DNA from: Brevipalpus yothersi | Lineage: Eukaryota; Arthropoda; Arachnida; Trombidiformes; Tenuipalpidae | Length of the DNA: 64,000 nucleotides | Reading direction: 5' to 3' | NCBI GenBank assembly: GCA_003956705.1 | Contig: QZCP01000085.1 | Location: 1 to 64,000, forward strand | Shown here: one piece after another, positions 13,079 to 23,072 of the stretch | Position numbering within the stretch: the first letter of the stretch is position 1 | How the letters are laid out: each line of letters starts with the position of its first letter | Translations under genes and position numbers: made by a program | The notes under the pieces: generated by a model | What the model saw: the letters and a program-made list of their open reading frames with translations, nothing else | Database searches by the model: none | What the model was told of the DNA's origin: nothing

Positions 13079-14703
13079 TTATCTTATTTTTCCACTAAGA
13101 GCGCAATTGATTGATCTCCTTTTTTCAGTATCTGCTGGAAAACAGTCCCAAAACCTAAGAGTTTCATCAGCACCTAGAGAGGCGATAGTTTTACCCTCTG
13201 GATTCATACTAAGTCCTAATATTCTTCTGTTGTCTCCTCGCCCATGGCCGTGCATTTTACCGACTTCAGTTAGTTCCGTAATTTGACTACTCTGAGTATA
13301 TTTCCAAACTATTAGATTGTTGGAAGGAGCTCCATGTCCAGACACCAATTCCTGATGTTTCTCATTCCATAAAAGAGCTGAAACCTATTCGAAAGAAGAA
13401 TAATGTGTTACTAAAGAATATCTCTAGAGGTACCCTGCTCATGGCTTACCGGTGATCCTGTTTCTTCAGATAAGAGACTGGCTCCAGTATTTGTATTCCA
13501 AAGTTTGATCGTCCTATCAGCAGAGCCTCCTCCACTGGCTAGAATATTTGGCTGCCATGGATTCCAAGCGAGAGCCTGAGGAATGTAGAGAAAACAATAG
13601 AATTATTTCTATCTAACTGCTAGCTGGTACTATCACATACCTTAACAGCGGCCGTGTGAGAGGTAAATGTATACAAAGGTTTTTCGGCTGTTCTACCGGA
13701 CCATATGTTAATGATATTATCATTGCCACCGGAAGCTAGAAGGTGATTATTTGGTGACCACTGGAGACCACAAACATCATGATTATGGCCTTGATATTCT
13801 CCTATTTTATGTTCTGATTGTCTAACATCATGATGAATTATGGAGCCATCTCGACATCCGCAACTCAAACACCAAGAGTCCCAACTCAAAGAGGTTACTC
13901 TTGATCGATGTCCTTTCATTTTACGTAGTCTCTTTTGTTGTACAAGATCCCATATTTGTACTTCTGCACTCGATGTGCCGATAGCTATTTTAGCAGAATT
14001 TTTAGCTCCCACTGACCATGATACTGATGAGACGAATTGTCCCTCAGGAACTTCCATGAGTTTCTTAGCATCACCATCTGAAGCATTCCAAATATAAACA
14101 GCTCGATCCAAAGCAACAGCTAACATATTTTTATCACCCCAGTCCATCAATTGGAGATAAAAGTCATCTTTAAGATCGGGAGCATCAAGAATTTTGTCTG
14201 GTTTTTCGGGAAGTGCTCGATGCTTTTTGGCTGATTTTGTAAAACTAGTGTAAGATTCACTAAATTTGGAAAGACTTTTCTCGCCAAACGGAAGTACTCG
14301 CACGTCATCCAGAGTAGTATTGTTGTTCTGTCGTTCTCTAGGTCGACTACCTTGATTCTCTTTCGAAGTGAGGTCACTTTTAGTAATCTGTAGAGGAAGA
14401 AAAAAGAAAATGACGTCAAAGATTATCAGATTGCATCCTTGAAAGGCAATCCTTTCTCATCGCCAAACTTACCATATGATAGCTTCGATCCTGGTCAAGA
14501 AAGCTACGATTGGGAATGAATCTATCGCCACCCATAGGGGTTTTGTTTGGTGTTCTGGCCGTTAAAATACCACTACGATTATGTGGTGTTTTGGGTGTCT
14601 TCAGAGACACATTGGCCATGGATCGCTTTAAAACCGAATCATCGGCAGCGATATGGAATGATGAAAATGATTGAAGTAAACTTTGATTAATGCTAGTGGA
14701 CAT
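13079..14703 (-). CDS. fzy: Fizzy/CDC20, APC/C co-activator (WD40 protein)
   Basis: Four exons on the minus strand: 14473-14703, 13641-14387, 13450-13575 and 13079-13384. The introns are 65-85 bp with GT-AG ends and all junctions are phase 0, giving 469 aa (human CDC20 has 499). Visible motifs in order: an N-terminal region with TP repeats; the C-box DRFIPNR at residues 60-66, which docks on the APC/C; a KEN box at 86-88; a Mad2-interaction-like motif RVLPF at 106-110; a seven-bladed WD40 propeller from about 150 to 460 with typical blade signatures such as SGGNDN and SGHG; and a C-terminal Ile-Arg tail for APC/C binding. The KEN box and Mad2-type motif favour CDC20/fizzy over the Cdh1/fizzy-related paralogue. 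CDC20 activates the APC/C at the metaphase-anaphase transition and is the target of the spindle checkpoint. It is divergent from DDX23 and shares a promoter region with it. Confidence 0.95.
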
Positions 14704-15192
14704 TGTACATGTGCTGGTATTTTATAACAATTTATATCAATACACATATAAAGGAGGGAGAAAAAAAGGTAGAAAGGAAAGAGTTCACAATATGATCACC
14801 ACCAAAGATATAATAATATAATAATAATAATAAATAATAAATAAAAAGGTGATCACTGTCAAAAGTGTAATGTCGTTCAATTGCAAATCAACTGTCAATA
14901 TATGTGTATATGTATTCACTGAATTAACACACACACACACACAAAGACAAGTATGTAGGTAGATCAACTATGGATCTTTTTCTCAATGCTCCCCACAACG
15001 GTCACCACAATCAATTAGATTTGTTTTCGATCCTCTCTCTCTCTTCTATTCTCACCGGAATCAAATCAAAATCACAATCAAAATTAATTTCTTTCCTCTC
15101 ACACACAAACACATTCATTTTGCCTTATCAACTTATATTTCAACTGACCAAACCGCCAAAATACTTTTGTACAGAATTTAAATTCCCTTTCT

Positions 15193-15204
15193 CGCGCATG
15201 CGCA
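15193..15204. promoter_or_regulatory. Palindromic NRF-1 / Ewg-type site
   Basis: CGCGCATGCGCA matches the full NRF-1 consensus YGCGCAYGCGCR, also bound by the fly orthologue Erect wing. Such a GC-rich element stands out in this AT-rich window and sits about 270-280 bp upstream of the DDX23 start. Confidence 0.7.
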
Positions 15205-15228
15205 ATGGTGTATCGTAAAGTTTAACAG

Positions 15229-15235
15229 CCAATCA
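15229..15235 (+). promoter_or_regulatory. CCAAT box (NF-Y type)
   Basis: AGCCAATCA context fits the NF-Y consensus and lies 24 bp after the NRF-1-like palindrome. The pairing is typical of TATA-less housekeeping promoters. Confidence 0.55.
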
Positions 15236-15474
15236 AAAGTCGATATTCAAGTACGATATACTATGACCACCAGATGTCACCTTATGTGCATGAATTCCAT
15301 TGTGGATCCAAGTAGTGGAGGTATCAGATACTTGAGATGATGAAATTTTTTCAATGTAAACAAAAAAAAGTTGATGAATTTGTAGTACAAATTTTGTACT
15401 GTCGGCATGTGTGGTAATGGTGTTGATCGATTTTGATTTTGATTGTGTTTGATAATAAGTGTGAATTATATTAC

Positions 15475-17853
15475 ATGATGAATGGTGATAGAGGGGAAGA
15501 AGAGCTGGAAAATAGTGATCAAGATGCGGGTGGCAGTGGTGTGACAACGGTGGTGAAAAAGAAGGAACCGTTATCATTAGAAGAATTGAAAGCGAAACTT
15601 GAAGCCCAAAAGGCTGCTCAAGCTAAGCCAAAATTTGTGTCAAAAGAGGAACGTGCTCGAGAAGCATTGCGTAAGCGTGAAGAACAAGTGGCCGCACAGC
15701 GTAAGGCACTTGAGGAGGCGAAGCGTAAAAAATTGGAATACATCGAAAATGGTCGACGTGAGAATAGGAGAAAAGATTCGGATGAAAGGGATTCAAGGTA
15801 TGATGAAAGAGATCGAGATTCCAGGTGAGTAGTTGTGTGTTTTTTAATTTGATTTGAACGGTAATCAATATTTCTTTTTTGATGTCTTCTCAATTTTCAT
15901 AGGAATCATGACAATCGACAGGGTGATAATAGACGATCAGACCGTGAAAGGGATAGAGATAGGGACAGAGATCGGGAACGTGAACGTGACCGGGAAAGAG
16001 AACGAGAAAGAGAAAGAGATCGCCGAGACAGAGATCGTAAACGTCGGAGGGACGAACCTGAAAAAGATCGTACTGAAGTGAAAGAAGATAATGAAGGACT
16101 TTCTGATAAAGATAAAGAGAAAGAAGTAGAGGCTATTAAGGAAAGATATCTTGGTGTTGTTCGTAAAAAGAAGCGTACTCGTCGATTGAATGAGCGAAAG
16201 TTTGTCTTTGATTGGGATGCTGGTGAAGATACAAGTGCAGACTATAATCCTGTTTACAAAGATCGACATACCATTCAATTATTTGGTAGAGGACATGTTG
16301 CTGGTATAGATATTAAGCAGCAGAAGAAGAATCAATCCAAATTTTATGGTGAATTGCTGGAAAAGCGTAGAACTGACGCTGAAAAAGAGCAAGAAGTTCA
16401 CCGATTAGAAAAAGTCAAAAAAAGAGAAGATAAACAAAAATGGGATGATCGACATTGGAGCCAAAAAGCAATCGATGAAATGACTGAGCGAGATTGGCGA
16501 ATATTTCGTGAAGACTATAGTATTTCAATTAAAGGAGGTAGAATACCTAATCCAGTGCGCACATGGACGGAATCTAATCTACCCGCCGAGATACTCAAAA
16601 TAATTGACGAGCTCAATTATCGTGAGCCCACACCAATTCAGCGACAAGCCATTCCGATTGGACTTCAAAATCGAGATATCATAGGCATTGCAGAAACTGG
16701 TTCTGGTAAAACTCTAGCCTTTTTGATACCTCTGTTAGTATGGATAACATCTCAGCCCAAGATTGTGAGGCAAGACGAAATTGATCAGGGTCCATATGCT
16801 GTCATTTTGGCTCCTACTCGTGAATTAGCTCAACAAATTGAGGAAGAAACAATCAAATTTGCCAAAGCTCTGGATATTCGAACAGTCACCATCATTGGTG
16901 GTGCATCAAGAGAAGATCAAGGTTTCAAGTTGAGACTTGGTTGTGAGATCGTTATTGCCACTCCAGGTCGTCTCATCGATGTGCTAGAGAATCGATATCT
17001 AGTGTTAAGTCGTTGTACTTATGTGGTACTAGATGAAGCTGATCGTATGATTGATATGGGTTTCGAAGGTGATGTACAAAAAATATTGGATCATATGCCT
17101 GTTTCCAACTTGAAGCCTGATACTGAGGAAGCTGAAGATGAATCAAAATTGATTGAGAACCTCAAATCAAAGCACAAGTATCGGCAAACTGTCATGTTCT
17201 CCGCTACTATGCCAGCTAGTGTTGAAAGGTTAGCTAGAACTTATTTACGGCGACCTGCACAAGTGACTATTGGATCTGCCGGTAAACCTGTTGATCGGGT
17301 TGAACAGATTGTGTACATTGTTAATGGACCTGAGAAGCGTAAGAAGCTTGTCCAAATATTGGAAGATCCTGCACTCAAGCCACCAGTCATTATTTTCGTC
17401 AATCAAAAGAAAGCTGCCGATGTGTTGGCCAAAGGACTTGATAAATTTGGTTTCAATACTATTACTCTTCACGGTGGCAAAGGACAAGAGCAGCGAGAAT
17501 ACGCATTGGCTGCACTAAAGAATGGTGAAAAAGATATTCTCGTCGCTACTGATGTGGCCGGCAGAGGTATCGATATCAAGAATGTTTCATTGGTCATCAA
17601 TTATGATATGGCCAAAACAATCGAAGATTATACCCATCGTATCGGTCGAACTGGTCGTGCAGGTGAATCAGGAAAAGCAATATCTCTACTGACTGTTCAA
17701 GATGATAAACATCTATTCTTTGATCTCAAGCAACTTCTACTACAAAGTGCAGCTTCCAAATGTCCACCTGAGTTGGCCAATCATCCGGAAGCCCAACAAA
17801 AGCCGGGCACAGTTGTCCAAAAGAAGCGAAAAGATGAGACAATATTTGTCTAA
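15475..17853 (+). CDS. DDX23: DDX23 / Prp28, U5 snRNP DEAD-box RNA helicase
   Basis: Two exons, 15475-15824 and 15903-17853, with a 78-bp GT-AG intron, give 766 aa (human 820). The second ATG at 15478 is an equally possible start. After a conserved segment with [10 protein letters not shown] near residue 35 comes an Arg/Asp/Glu-repeat tract (about 110-165), then the DDX23-specific KERYLG and [15 protein letters not shown] blocks. The helicase core has every motif: Q motif, GSGKT (383-387), [17 protein letters not shown] (494-497), SAT (550-552), [10 protein letters not shown] and HRIGRTGR (695-702). The C-terminus KKRKDETIF matches the family end. Prp28 replaces U1 by U6 at the 5' splice site during spliceosome activation, so the protein should be nuclear. 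The charged tract lies after the PLSLEEL block, whereas in the human protein the RS/RD region precedes it. Confidence 0.95.
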
Positions 17854-18029
17854 TGTATAATATACTACATCATCATGTATTACAATTACATTATTCCTTT
17901 ATTATCGATATTATTATTAAAATAATTCCATTTCTTCACTGATCGAAGTTCAGCATGGAAGAATTTTCTCGATATACATGTATATATATACACAAATGTA
18001 TATGTAAAATAGAATTCCTGAGACAGTAG

Positions 18030-18622
18030 TTATACGTGTGCCGTTCTCAAAAGTCTGAGCAAGCTTTGCTCTATCAAGCTCAACATGCATTGGCCTCTCT
18101 CTATGGCTATCAAAGCATAGCCAGTAGTAAGTGAAGTGAACTGCAAGCGTGAAAACTTTGCTAAATCGAAGTTTTCTTGAAGGTGGAAAAATTCAAGATT
18201 TTCTGATCAAAGATAATATGTAAAAATAGGTCGGGGCCAACTTATTAAGATTGCCGTGTGATACTGATACTGAAAAGTTAAAGGATTTTCTGAACAACGG
18301 TCTATGGGGTGGTCCATTTCCTCGCTCGACTCTTCGCTACTGTAGATAGTCGAGATGAAGCATCCTGAGACCCAAAAGTGTTCCATGATCGATGTGGTTG
18401 TACAGTTGAACCACATTGGCGGCAGAGAGTGACGATGATTTGTCCGTGTCTAACTTGTTTCGGATGAGAATTTACAGGATATCTGCTAAGTTGATTAATG
18501 ATTTTATTGAGGTGGATCAGAGTAGTATCCAAGTGATTCAATAGTTTCTGATGAATTTCATCAGATAGTATCGTCGCGTGTTGACTGCACATGTCATAAG
18601 GAGAACTGTTGTGTTTTGCCAT
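18030..18622 (-). CDS. Unidentified small protein, head to head with NDUFAF2
   Basis: I do not recognise this gene. The uninterrupted frame 18302-18622 gives 106 aa. A better-looking model has two exons, 18476-18622 (49 codons) and 18030-18140 (36 codons plus stop), joined in phase 0 by a donor gtaaat and an acceptor ttgcag, for 85 aa. The predicted protein is mostly helical: the first exon has a heptad-like stretch around residues 20-45 (LLNHLDTTLIHLNKIINQL) and the second continues as amphipathic helix with LSLIEQSLLRLL near the end. No signal peptide or membrane segment is seen. This would fit a small coiled-coil subunit of a larger complex (inference). Its start is 96 bp from the NDUFAF2 start on the opposite strand, and its end faces the end of DDX23. 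Confidence 0.35.
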
Positions 18623-18718
18623 GTGACTTGATTTGTTTTTGATGGTATGATGACATCCATGTGTGTTTGATTGCTTAAATGTATTCCTTTTTTAATTGAA
18701 TTGTGGTGGGGGTAAAAA

Positions 18719-19560
18719 ATGGGCTCAAAACAAAGTGTACCTAGCAGTGTGAAAACTTTAGTACAAAAGTATAGACCTCGATTGAAACCAGAAGAGAAGA
18801 CCAATATGCTTTTAGGAGGTGATCCAGTGTTCAAGGGACAAGATCTTGAAGGCAATTCGTATTGGGAATATACTGTTAATGGAAAAATTCGACGATTCTG
18901 TGAGCCAGCTGATTATCAAGATAATGAACCATTCGATCTTTGGGTAAGTTTTTGTTGATCCTCTCAATGATAATCAATTCATCTCAATCATTCTAAAAAT
19001 GCTTGCAATGATTACAGGATAGAAAAATTACTGTTACCAATGTGCGTCATCCAAGTGAATGGTATGGATGGTTAATGTAAGTTGAATTATTTGTGTTCAA
19101 CTATAAACTTACTTAATTGCAATTTTTTCCCTCTTATCATAGGAATCATCGAGAAGATCCACCAACAGAGGAAGAAAGTTTAAGAAATCTTGCCATAGCC
19201 TATTTAAAGAAGGAGAGAGCACAATTACTAGAAGCTGAAGAACGTAAAAATTGGCCTCAACTTGATGCTGCATTGAAGAGGATAGAGGCTGAAAAGAATC
19301 AAATCAACGGATGGCCTGTCTATGCTGACATCGAGTTATATCCATGTCAACATACATTCAATGAGAAAGGTTCATATCTTCCCGATATTGATGTAGAGTT
19401 GTTAGATAAATTTGAATTGGAAAGTGGTAATCAGCAAAAAGTTGAAAGTTTACCATCAGGTGAAACGACACAAGCTCAAATTGATCACAACAATATTGAA
19501 TATCAAGCCATCGAGTCTGGAAAGCAATCTGATTCTCGTTCATCTAAAAATGCTTCTTGA
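18719..19560 (+). CDS. NDUFAF2: NDUFAF2-like mitochondrial complex I assembly factor
   Basis: Three exons, 18719-18943, 19018-19076 and 19143-19560, with introns of 74 and 66 bp, give 233 aa. Residues about 35-105 carry the NDUFA12/NDUFAF2 domain: GQDLEGNSYWEY, then RHPSEWYGWL, then HREDPPTEEE, which matches the family core of a G-D-x-x-G-N-x-Y-Y motif, a P-x-E-W-x-x-W motif and an R-x-x-P-P-T motif. This small matrix chaperone (B17.2L/mimitin) associates with late complex I intermediates and is replaced by NDUFA12. The TPPTMEE-type motif after the WxxW block favours NDUFAF2 over NDUFA12. It is longer than the human protein (169 aa) because of an N-terminal extension of about 30 residues and an acidic, Gln/Ser-rich tail. 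The start codon is the only in-frame ATG upstream of the domain. Confidence 0.85.
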
Positions 19561-20721
19561 TAATAGAAGTGTATGTTCAATGTGATAAATAGTAAGCCCA
19601 AGTCAGAGCTCATCATGAGCCATACGATTGAACTTAAAGTGCAAGAGCATCGAAGGCTTCAATCAGATGTTTTGTTTGTAAAATAGCTTGTTATAAAAAT
19701 ATTAGATGAAGATCTCAGGCATTTCCATGCTTGGAAAGATCTAAATTGTCATCAGAATTATCAATTCTTCACATCTCATGATTTGAACTCAAGTTCAAAT
19801 CAAAAATATCATCATCAAATACAGTTGGTATTTGAAATATACATTATTTGGAATTGATTCTCTTATCTCCAATCACTCGGTCATCATCTAGTTTGACATT
19901 TTAACTTAATTTCTGCAAACTTGATCTCAACGGTTAAGATGATCCGATTAATCTTGACTGAAAAGATCCGTTAAAATCATCCTATGATGTCATCTTACAT
20001 CAGATTTCGTAAGCTCTATTCTAACCATCTCTTCAAGGTAACTGACAATGATTTTCTATCAGTCTTCAACTCTTATCCCAATCGATTCTTCTTCAAATCA
20101 ATAAGTTTAATTGCTTTATTTGAAACACTACTGACTGATATGTCTACTTCAACTGATATGATGGAGTCGATATCTCAATCTAACATAAACTTACTTTGTA
20201 CCAGCATTCAAACAGTCTCATTCAAGTTTCCTTTCCGCATCTTTGACTCAAAATCACATTAGCCATGAACTCTCGGTCTCTAGTTTATTTACCTTGCCAG
20301 CATCAATTTACCTTCTTTTCTCTCTTATAACATGTCAACCACCGTTAACATTCATCTGATGAATCAGCTCAAAAAATATCAACTTATGTCACTGCTGGAG
20401 ATTTTTTTCGCGAAATCATGTACTATTTGTGATGCTCCTTTGGTGTACTGGTGTACTAATCACTAGACACTGATTTAGAACCGAAACTTCTATCAGAATG
20501 ATCACAAGAGTTTTCTCTGAAGTTTGGAGAACAATTCATGGTACATCTTGTACCTCATCACTCCTAAAGTTTTGTTATGTATTCCATTTTATCGAATGTT
20601 TATTTCAAATTTCAAAAATATCACCATGGCAGTAGTGTTAAATAGTCATTATAAATAGATCTCAAAATTACAGAGTATCACTATTCGTCAAACCATTGAG
20701 CCATTCGATTTTGTGATTCAA
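19561..20721. other. Intergenic spacer between NDUFAF2 and a glycine-rich gene
   Basis: About 1.16 kb between convergent genes. A 92-codon open frame at 19984-20262 has no recognisable motif and no good start context; I do not call it. The rest is AT-rich and probably includes the 3' UTRs of both neighbours. Confidence 0.55.
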
Positions 20722-21330
20722 TTAACCAGATGAGCCACTGCCAGCTCCAAAGCCTTGACCGTGACTGAGATTAATTCCTGGACCATTTACACTGTAACCT
20801 GATCCAGCTCCTATAAGATGAGAATATTTGCCAAAAGTGAGCCCAATACTTTCATCAAACACACAAAAAAATTTAACTATAAAACAATGGCAATTGTACT
20901 AACCGAATCCGGAGCCCATTCCATTAGGTCCAGCACCAAAACCAGATCCGAATCCACTACCGAACCCAACTCTATTTTTGCCATCAAAAAATAGTAATAA
21001 TTGATAAGTTTGATATGCAAAAAAAAGTTTCAACATTCACTCTCAACAAAAGATCACTTATCGTGAATGAATCAAGCATCACAATTCTCAATTCTCCTCA
21101 AACCAATATCAAACTTATTCTAATACTAACCTGAAAGGTCCAGCATTGAATGATCCCCCGCCACCACCACCGGCACCATATCCTACACTAGGAATATTTC
21201 CTGGCAATCCTGGATAAGGTTCTGGTGGCAAGAGTGGTCTTGGTCTGTGATGTCTTCGGTGAGGATGAGCATTAATTACACAAATGATGGCAAATAAAAC
21301 AATGGTAAATACAACACTCTTAAAATACAT
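20722..21330 (-). CDS. Small glycine-rich secreted protein
   Basis: Three exons on the minus strand, 21131-21330, 20904-20971 and 20722-20810, with introns of 159 and 93 bp and consistent phases (2, then 1), give 118 aa. Residues 1-21 form a clear signal peptide ending in VINA. Next comes a His/Arg/Pro-rich segment starting HPHRRHHRPRP, then a glycine-rich C-terminal half with a GGGGGG run and repeated GFGSGFG and GAGSG units. There is no cysteine after the signal peptide. The composition is that of arthropod glycine-rich cuticle, silk/glue or antimicrobial proteins; the sequence cannot separate these. A TATA-like box lies 124 bp upstream of the start (21454-21461). It is in the same neighbourhood as another glycine-rich gene (23073) and a lysozyme relative. 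Confidence 0.72.
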
Positions 21331-21453
21331 GTCGGAAAAGTTTACAAATTGAGTGGGGCAAAGTAACTAAACAGTTAACAATTTCAAATGATGATGATTA
21401 ACTTCAAATGGTATCCAAAGTACAATGATACCAGATTCCAGTTAATTTTTGCC

Positions 21454-21461
21454 TTTAAATA
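21454..21461 (-). promoter_or_regulatory. TATA-like box for the glycine-rich gene at 21330
   Basis: TATTTAAA on the minus strand, 124 bp upstream of the start codon. It would give a 5' UTR of roughly 95 nt if used. Confidence 0.45.
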
Positions 21462-21655
21462 CTCTTTTTTTCCCGGCCGATGGAGAGCCGGTCAACAGCC
21501 GATCAGTTAGCTCACTTGCAGGTTCTTGCACTGGATTCTCAAGGTACAAGTTCTATGGGCTAAAAAGTTGCCCATACATACAGACACACACATATCTTGT
21601 GCCCTGGAGGTATGTCAGTTGTCCATAGCTGTTCTAAGATTTGATTATGATGATG

Positions 21656-21658
<3 letters not shown>

Positions 21659-21699
<41 letters not shown>
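21659..21699. repeat. (GA)n microsatellite
   Basis: Perfect GA run of about 40 bp between the two divergent glycine-rich genes. Confidence 0.97.
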
Positions 21700-21701
<2 letters not shown>

Positions 21702-22655
21702 CATCATGAACGATTATGATGTATGATTATGATTGGGTTCAAAATTTTTCAAGTTCACAGTCATCAAACCCTTTTTTTCTATCTTATCATTCATTCAACC
21801 CTTTCAATCAAATGAAAGAACTTCTATGTGTGTATGTGAAACAGTCCAAGTGGTAATAGTGATCCAAACTGGTCAGAGGTTGATGTCCAGTGTATGGTAG
21901 TGATTTGTTGTTGACCCCTCACTAACGGGATCAAATTCAGTATATGTAAGAGAAAGAAGAGAGAAAAAAGTTGCTCAAGGATCTAAAGGTGATGAAGATG
22001 CTCAATCTTACTTGATTAAATGAATTTTTTTTCTCGTCACTCATCGGCCTTAGTGACAAGATGCAATCTCATATCTTTCCATACATGTACATGAATTCGT
22101 TTTTGAGATCATTTTTTGTTTCTTTTCTTCAATAGGCACTCGCCATCACATCGAATCTGTACATCCTTGTTGATCATTAGCAAACTAGATCCACCAATTT
22201 GATACTCGAGCATGAAATACTTTGATTAATTTCGATTCCAATCTAAATCAGAAAAAAAATGTTGTGAATTCTGCGAAGCATGATTTGGTCTTAATTTATC
22301 ATTTTAGAATTCTCTAGAAGAATTTTCCCCGAAGTGAGCTCTTTCATCCTCATCTACAGAGCATTTTGACCCACTCAACAGGAAGTGAATGTGAAATATG
22401 ATTGTTTTTTGATGACAATTGACAAGTAAACCTGATGTCGAGATATGTATTGATGATAAATTTAGTAACCGATAGTTCATTTCTCTTACCACACACACAC
22501 ACGCTTACAAATAATAATACATACAAATACAAACAAATTGCGATTGTTTATCGTCTCCCGCTAAAAAATTCAGTCATTCAAGCAGATCCCACGAATCTTT
22601 TTCGAAATGTGATTCACTTTGAATCGATTGATTCTAAAATCTGATGTAACCACGA

Positions 22656-22659
<4 letters not shown>

Positions 22660-22721
<62 letters not shown>
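22660..22721. repeat. (GA)n microsatellite, 62 bp
   Basis: Perfect GA run about 350 bp upstream of the start codon at 23073. Confidence 0.97.
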
Positions 22722-22726
<5 letters not shown>

Positions 22727-22996
22727 ATCATAATTTACCTCCTCTTGACTTCAAAGTTCATACCACACTATTATAGAGACCACTGATGATGATAATTAGT
22801 GATAATTTTCTCTACTATTCTCTGCTATCTTCACCACCCCCACCTGAGAGACTGAATTAGAAAAGATTTTTTCGAAATAGAGTAACTCCCATCATGACCA
22901 TATTATTGCTTGATTTTGTTCTTTCCACCAATAAGTTTGACTTCATTATTCATCATATCTTCATTTGTGTCGAGAATCGGCAAACTTATCAGCGGT

Positions 22997-23002
22997 TATA
23001 TA
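22997..23002 (+). promoter_or_regulatory. TATA box for the secreted gene at 23073
   Basis: TATATA in the context GGTTATATACG, about 70 bp upstream of the ATG, a sensible distance for a short 5' UTR. Confidence 0.5.
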
Positions 23003-23072
23003 CGTTACCGGTTGATTGAGGAGACAAAATCTTCGATTTTCTCTTGAAAACCTCTTTTTTTGCTGCCTAAAA

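Larger units (their letters stand above)
14704..15474. promoter_or_regulatory. Bidirectional promoter region of CDC20 and DDX23
   Basis: The 771 bp separate the start codons of two divergent housekeeping genes. The half nearer DDX23 holds a palindromic NRF-1/Ewg-type site (15193-15204) and a CCAAT box (15229-15235). The CDC20 side is AT-rich, with TAA repeats around 14820 and an (AC)n run near 14930. No TATA box is obvious. Transcription start sites cannot be placed from sequence alone. Confidence 0.6.
21331..23072. other. Divergent upstream region of the two glycine-rich genes
   Basis: About 1.7 kb separate the divergent starts at 21330 and 23073. It holds a TATA-like box at each end (21454-21461 minus, 22997-23002 plus) and two GA tracts (21659-21699 and 22660-22721). 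No coding exon is supported. Confidence 0.55.

Noticed and set aside
13840..14097. Plus-strand frame within the CDC20 gene
   Set aside because: Antisense shadow of the WD40 exon.
18007..18125. Possible plus-strand exon (cag acceptor, gtaagt donor) overlapping the minus small gene
   Set aside because: No neighbouring plus-strand exon in phase could be found; the minus-strand reading ends in a stop and fits the two-exon model better.
19984..20262. 92-codon frame downstream of NDUFAF2
   Set aside because: No recognisable motif, no start context, and composition like the surrounding intergenic DNA.
22100..22120. bantam-like seed (TGAGATCATTTT)
   Set aside because: The match stops after the first 12 bases and I see no partner arm for a hairpin.
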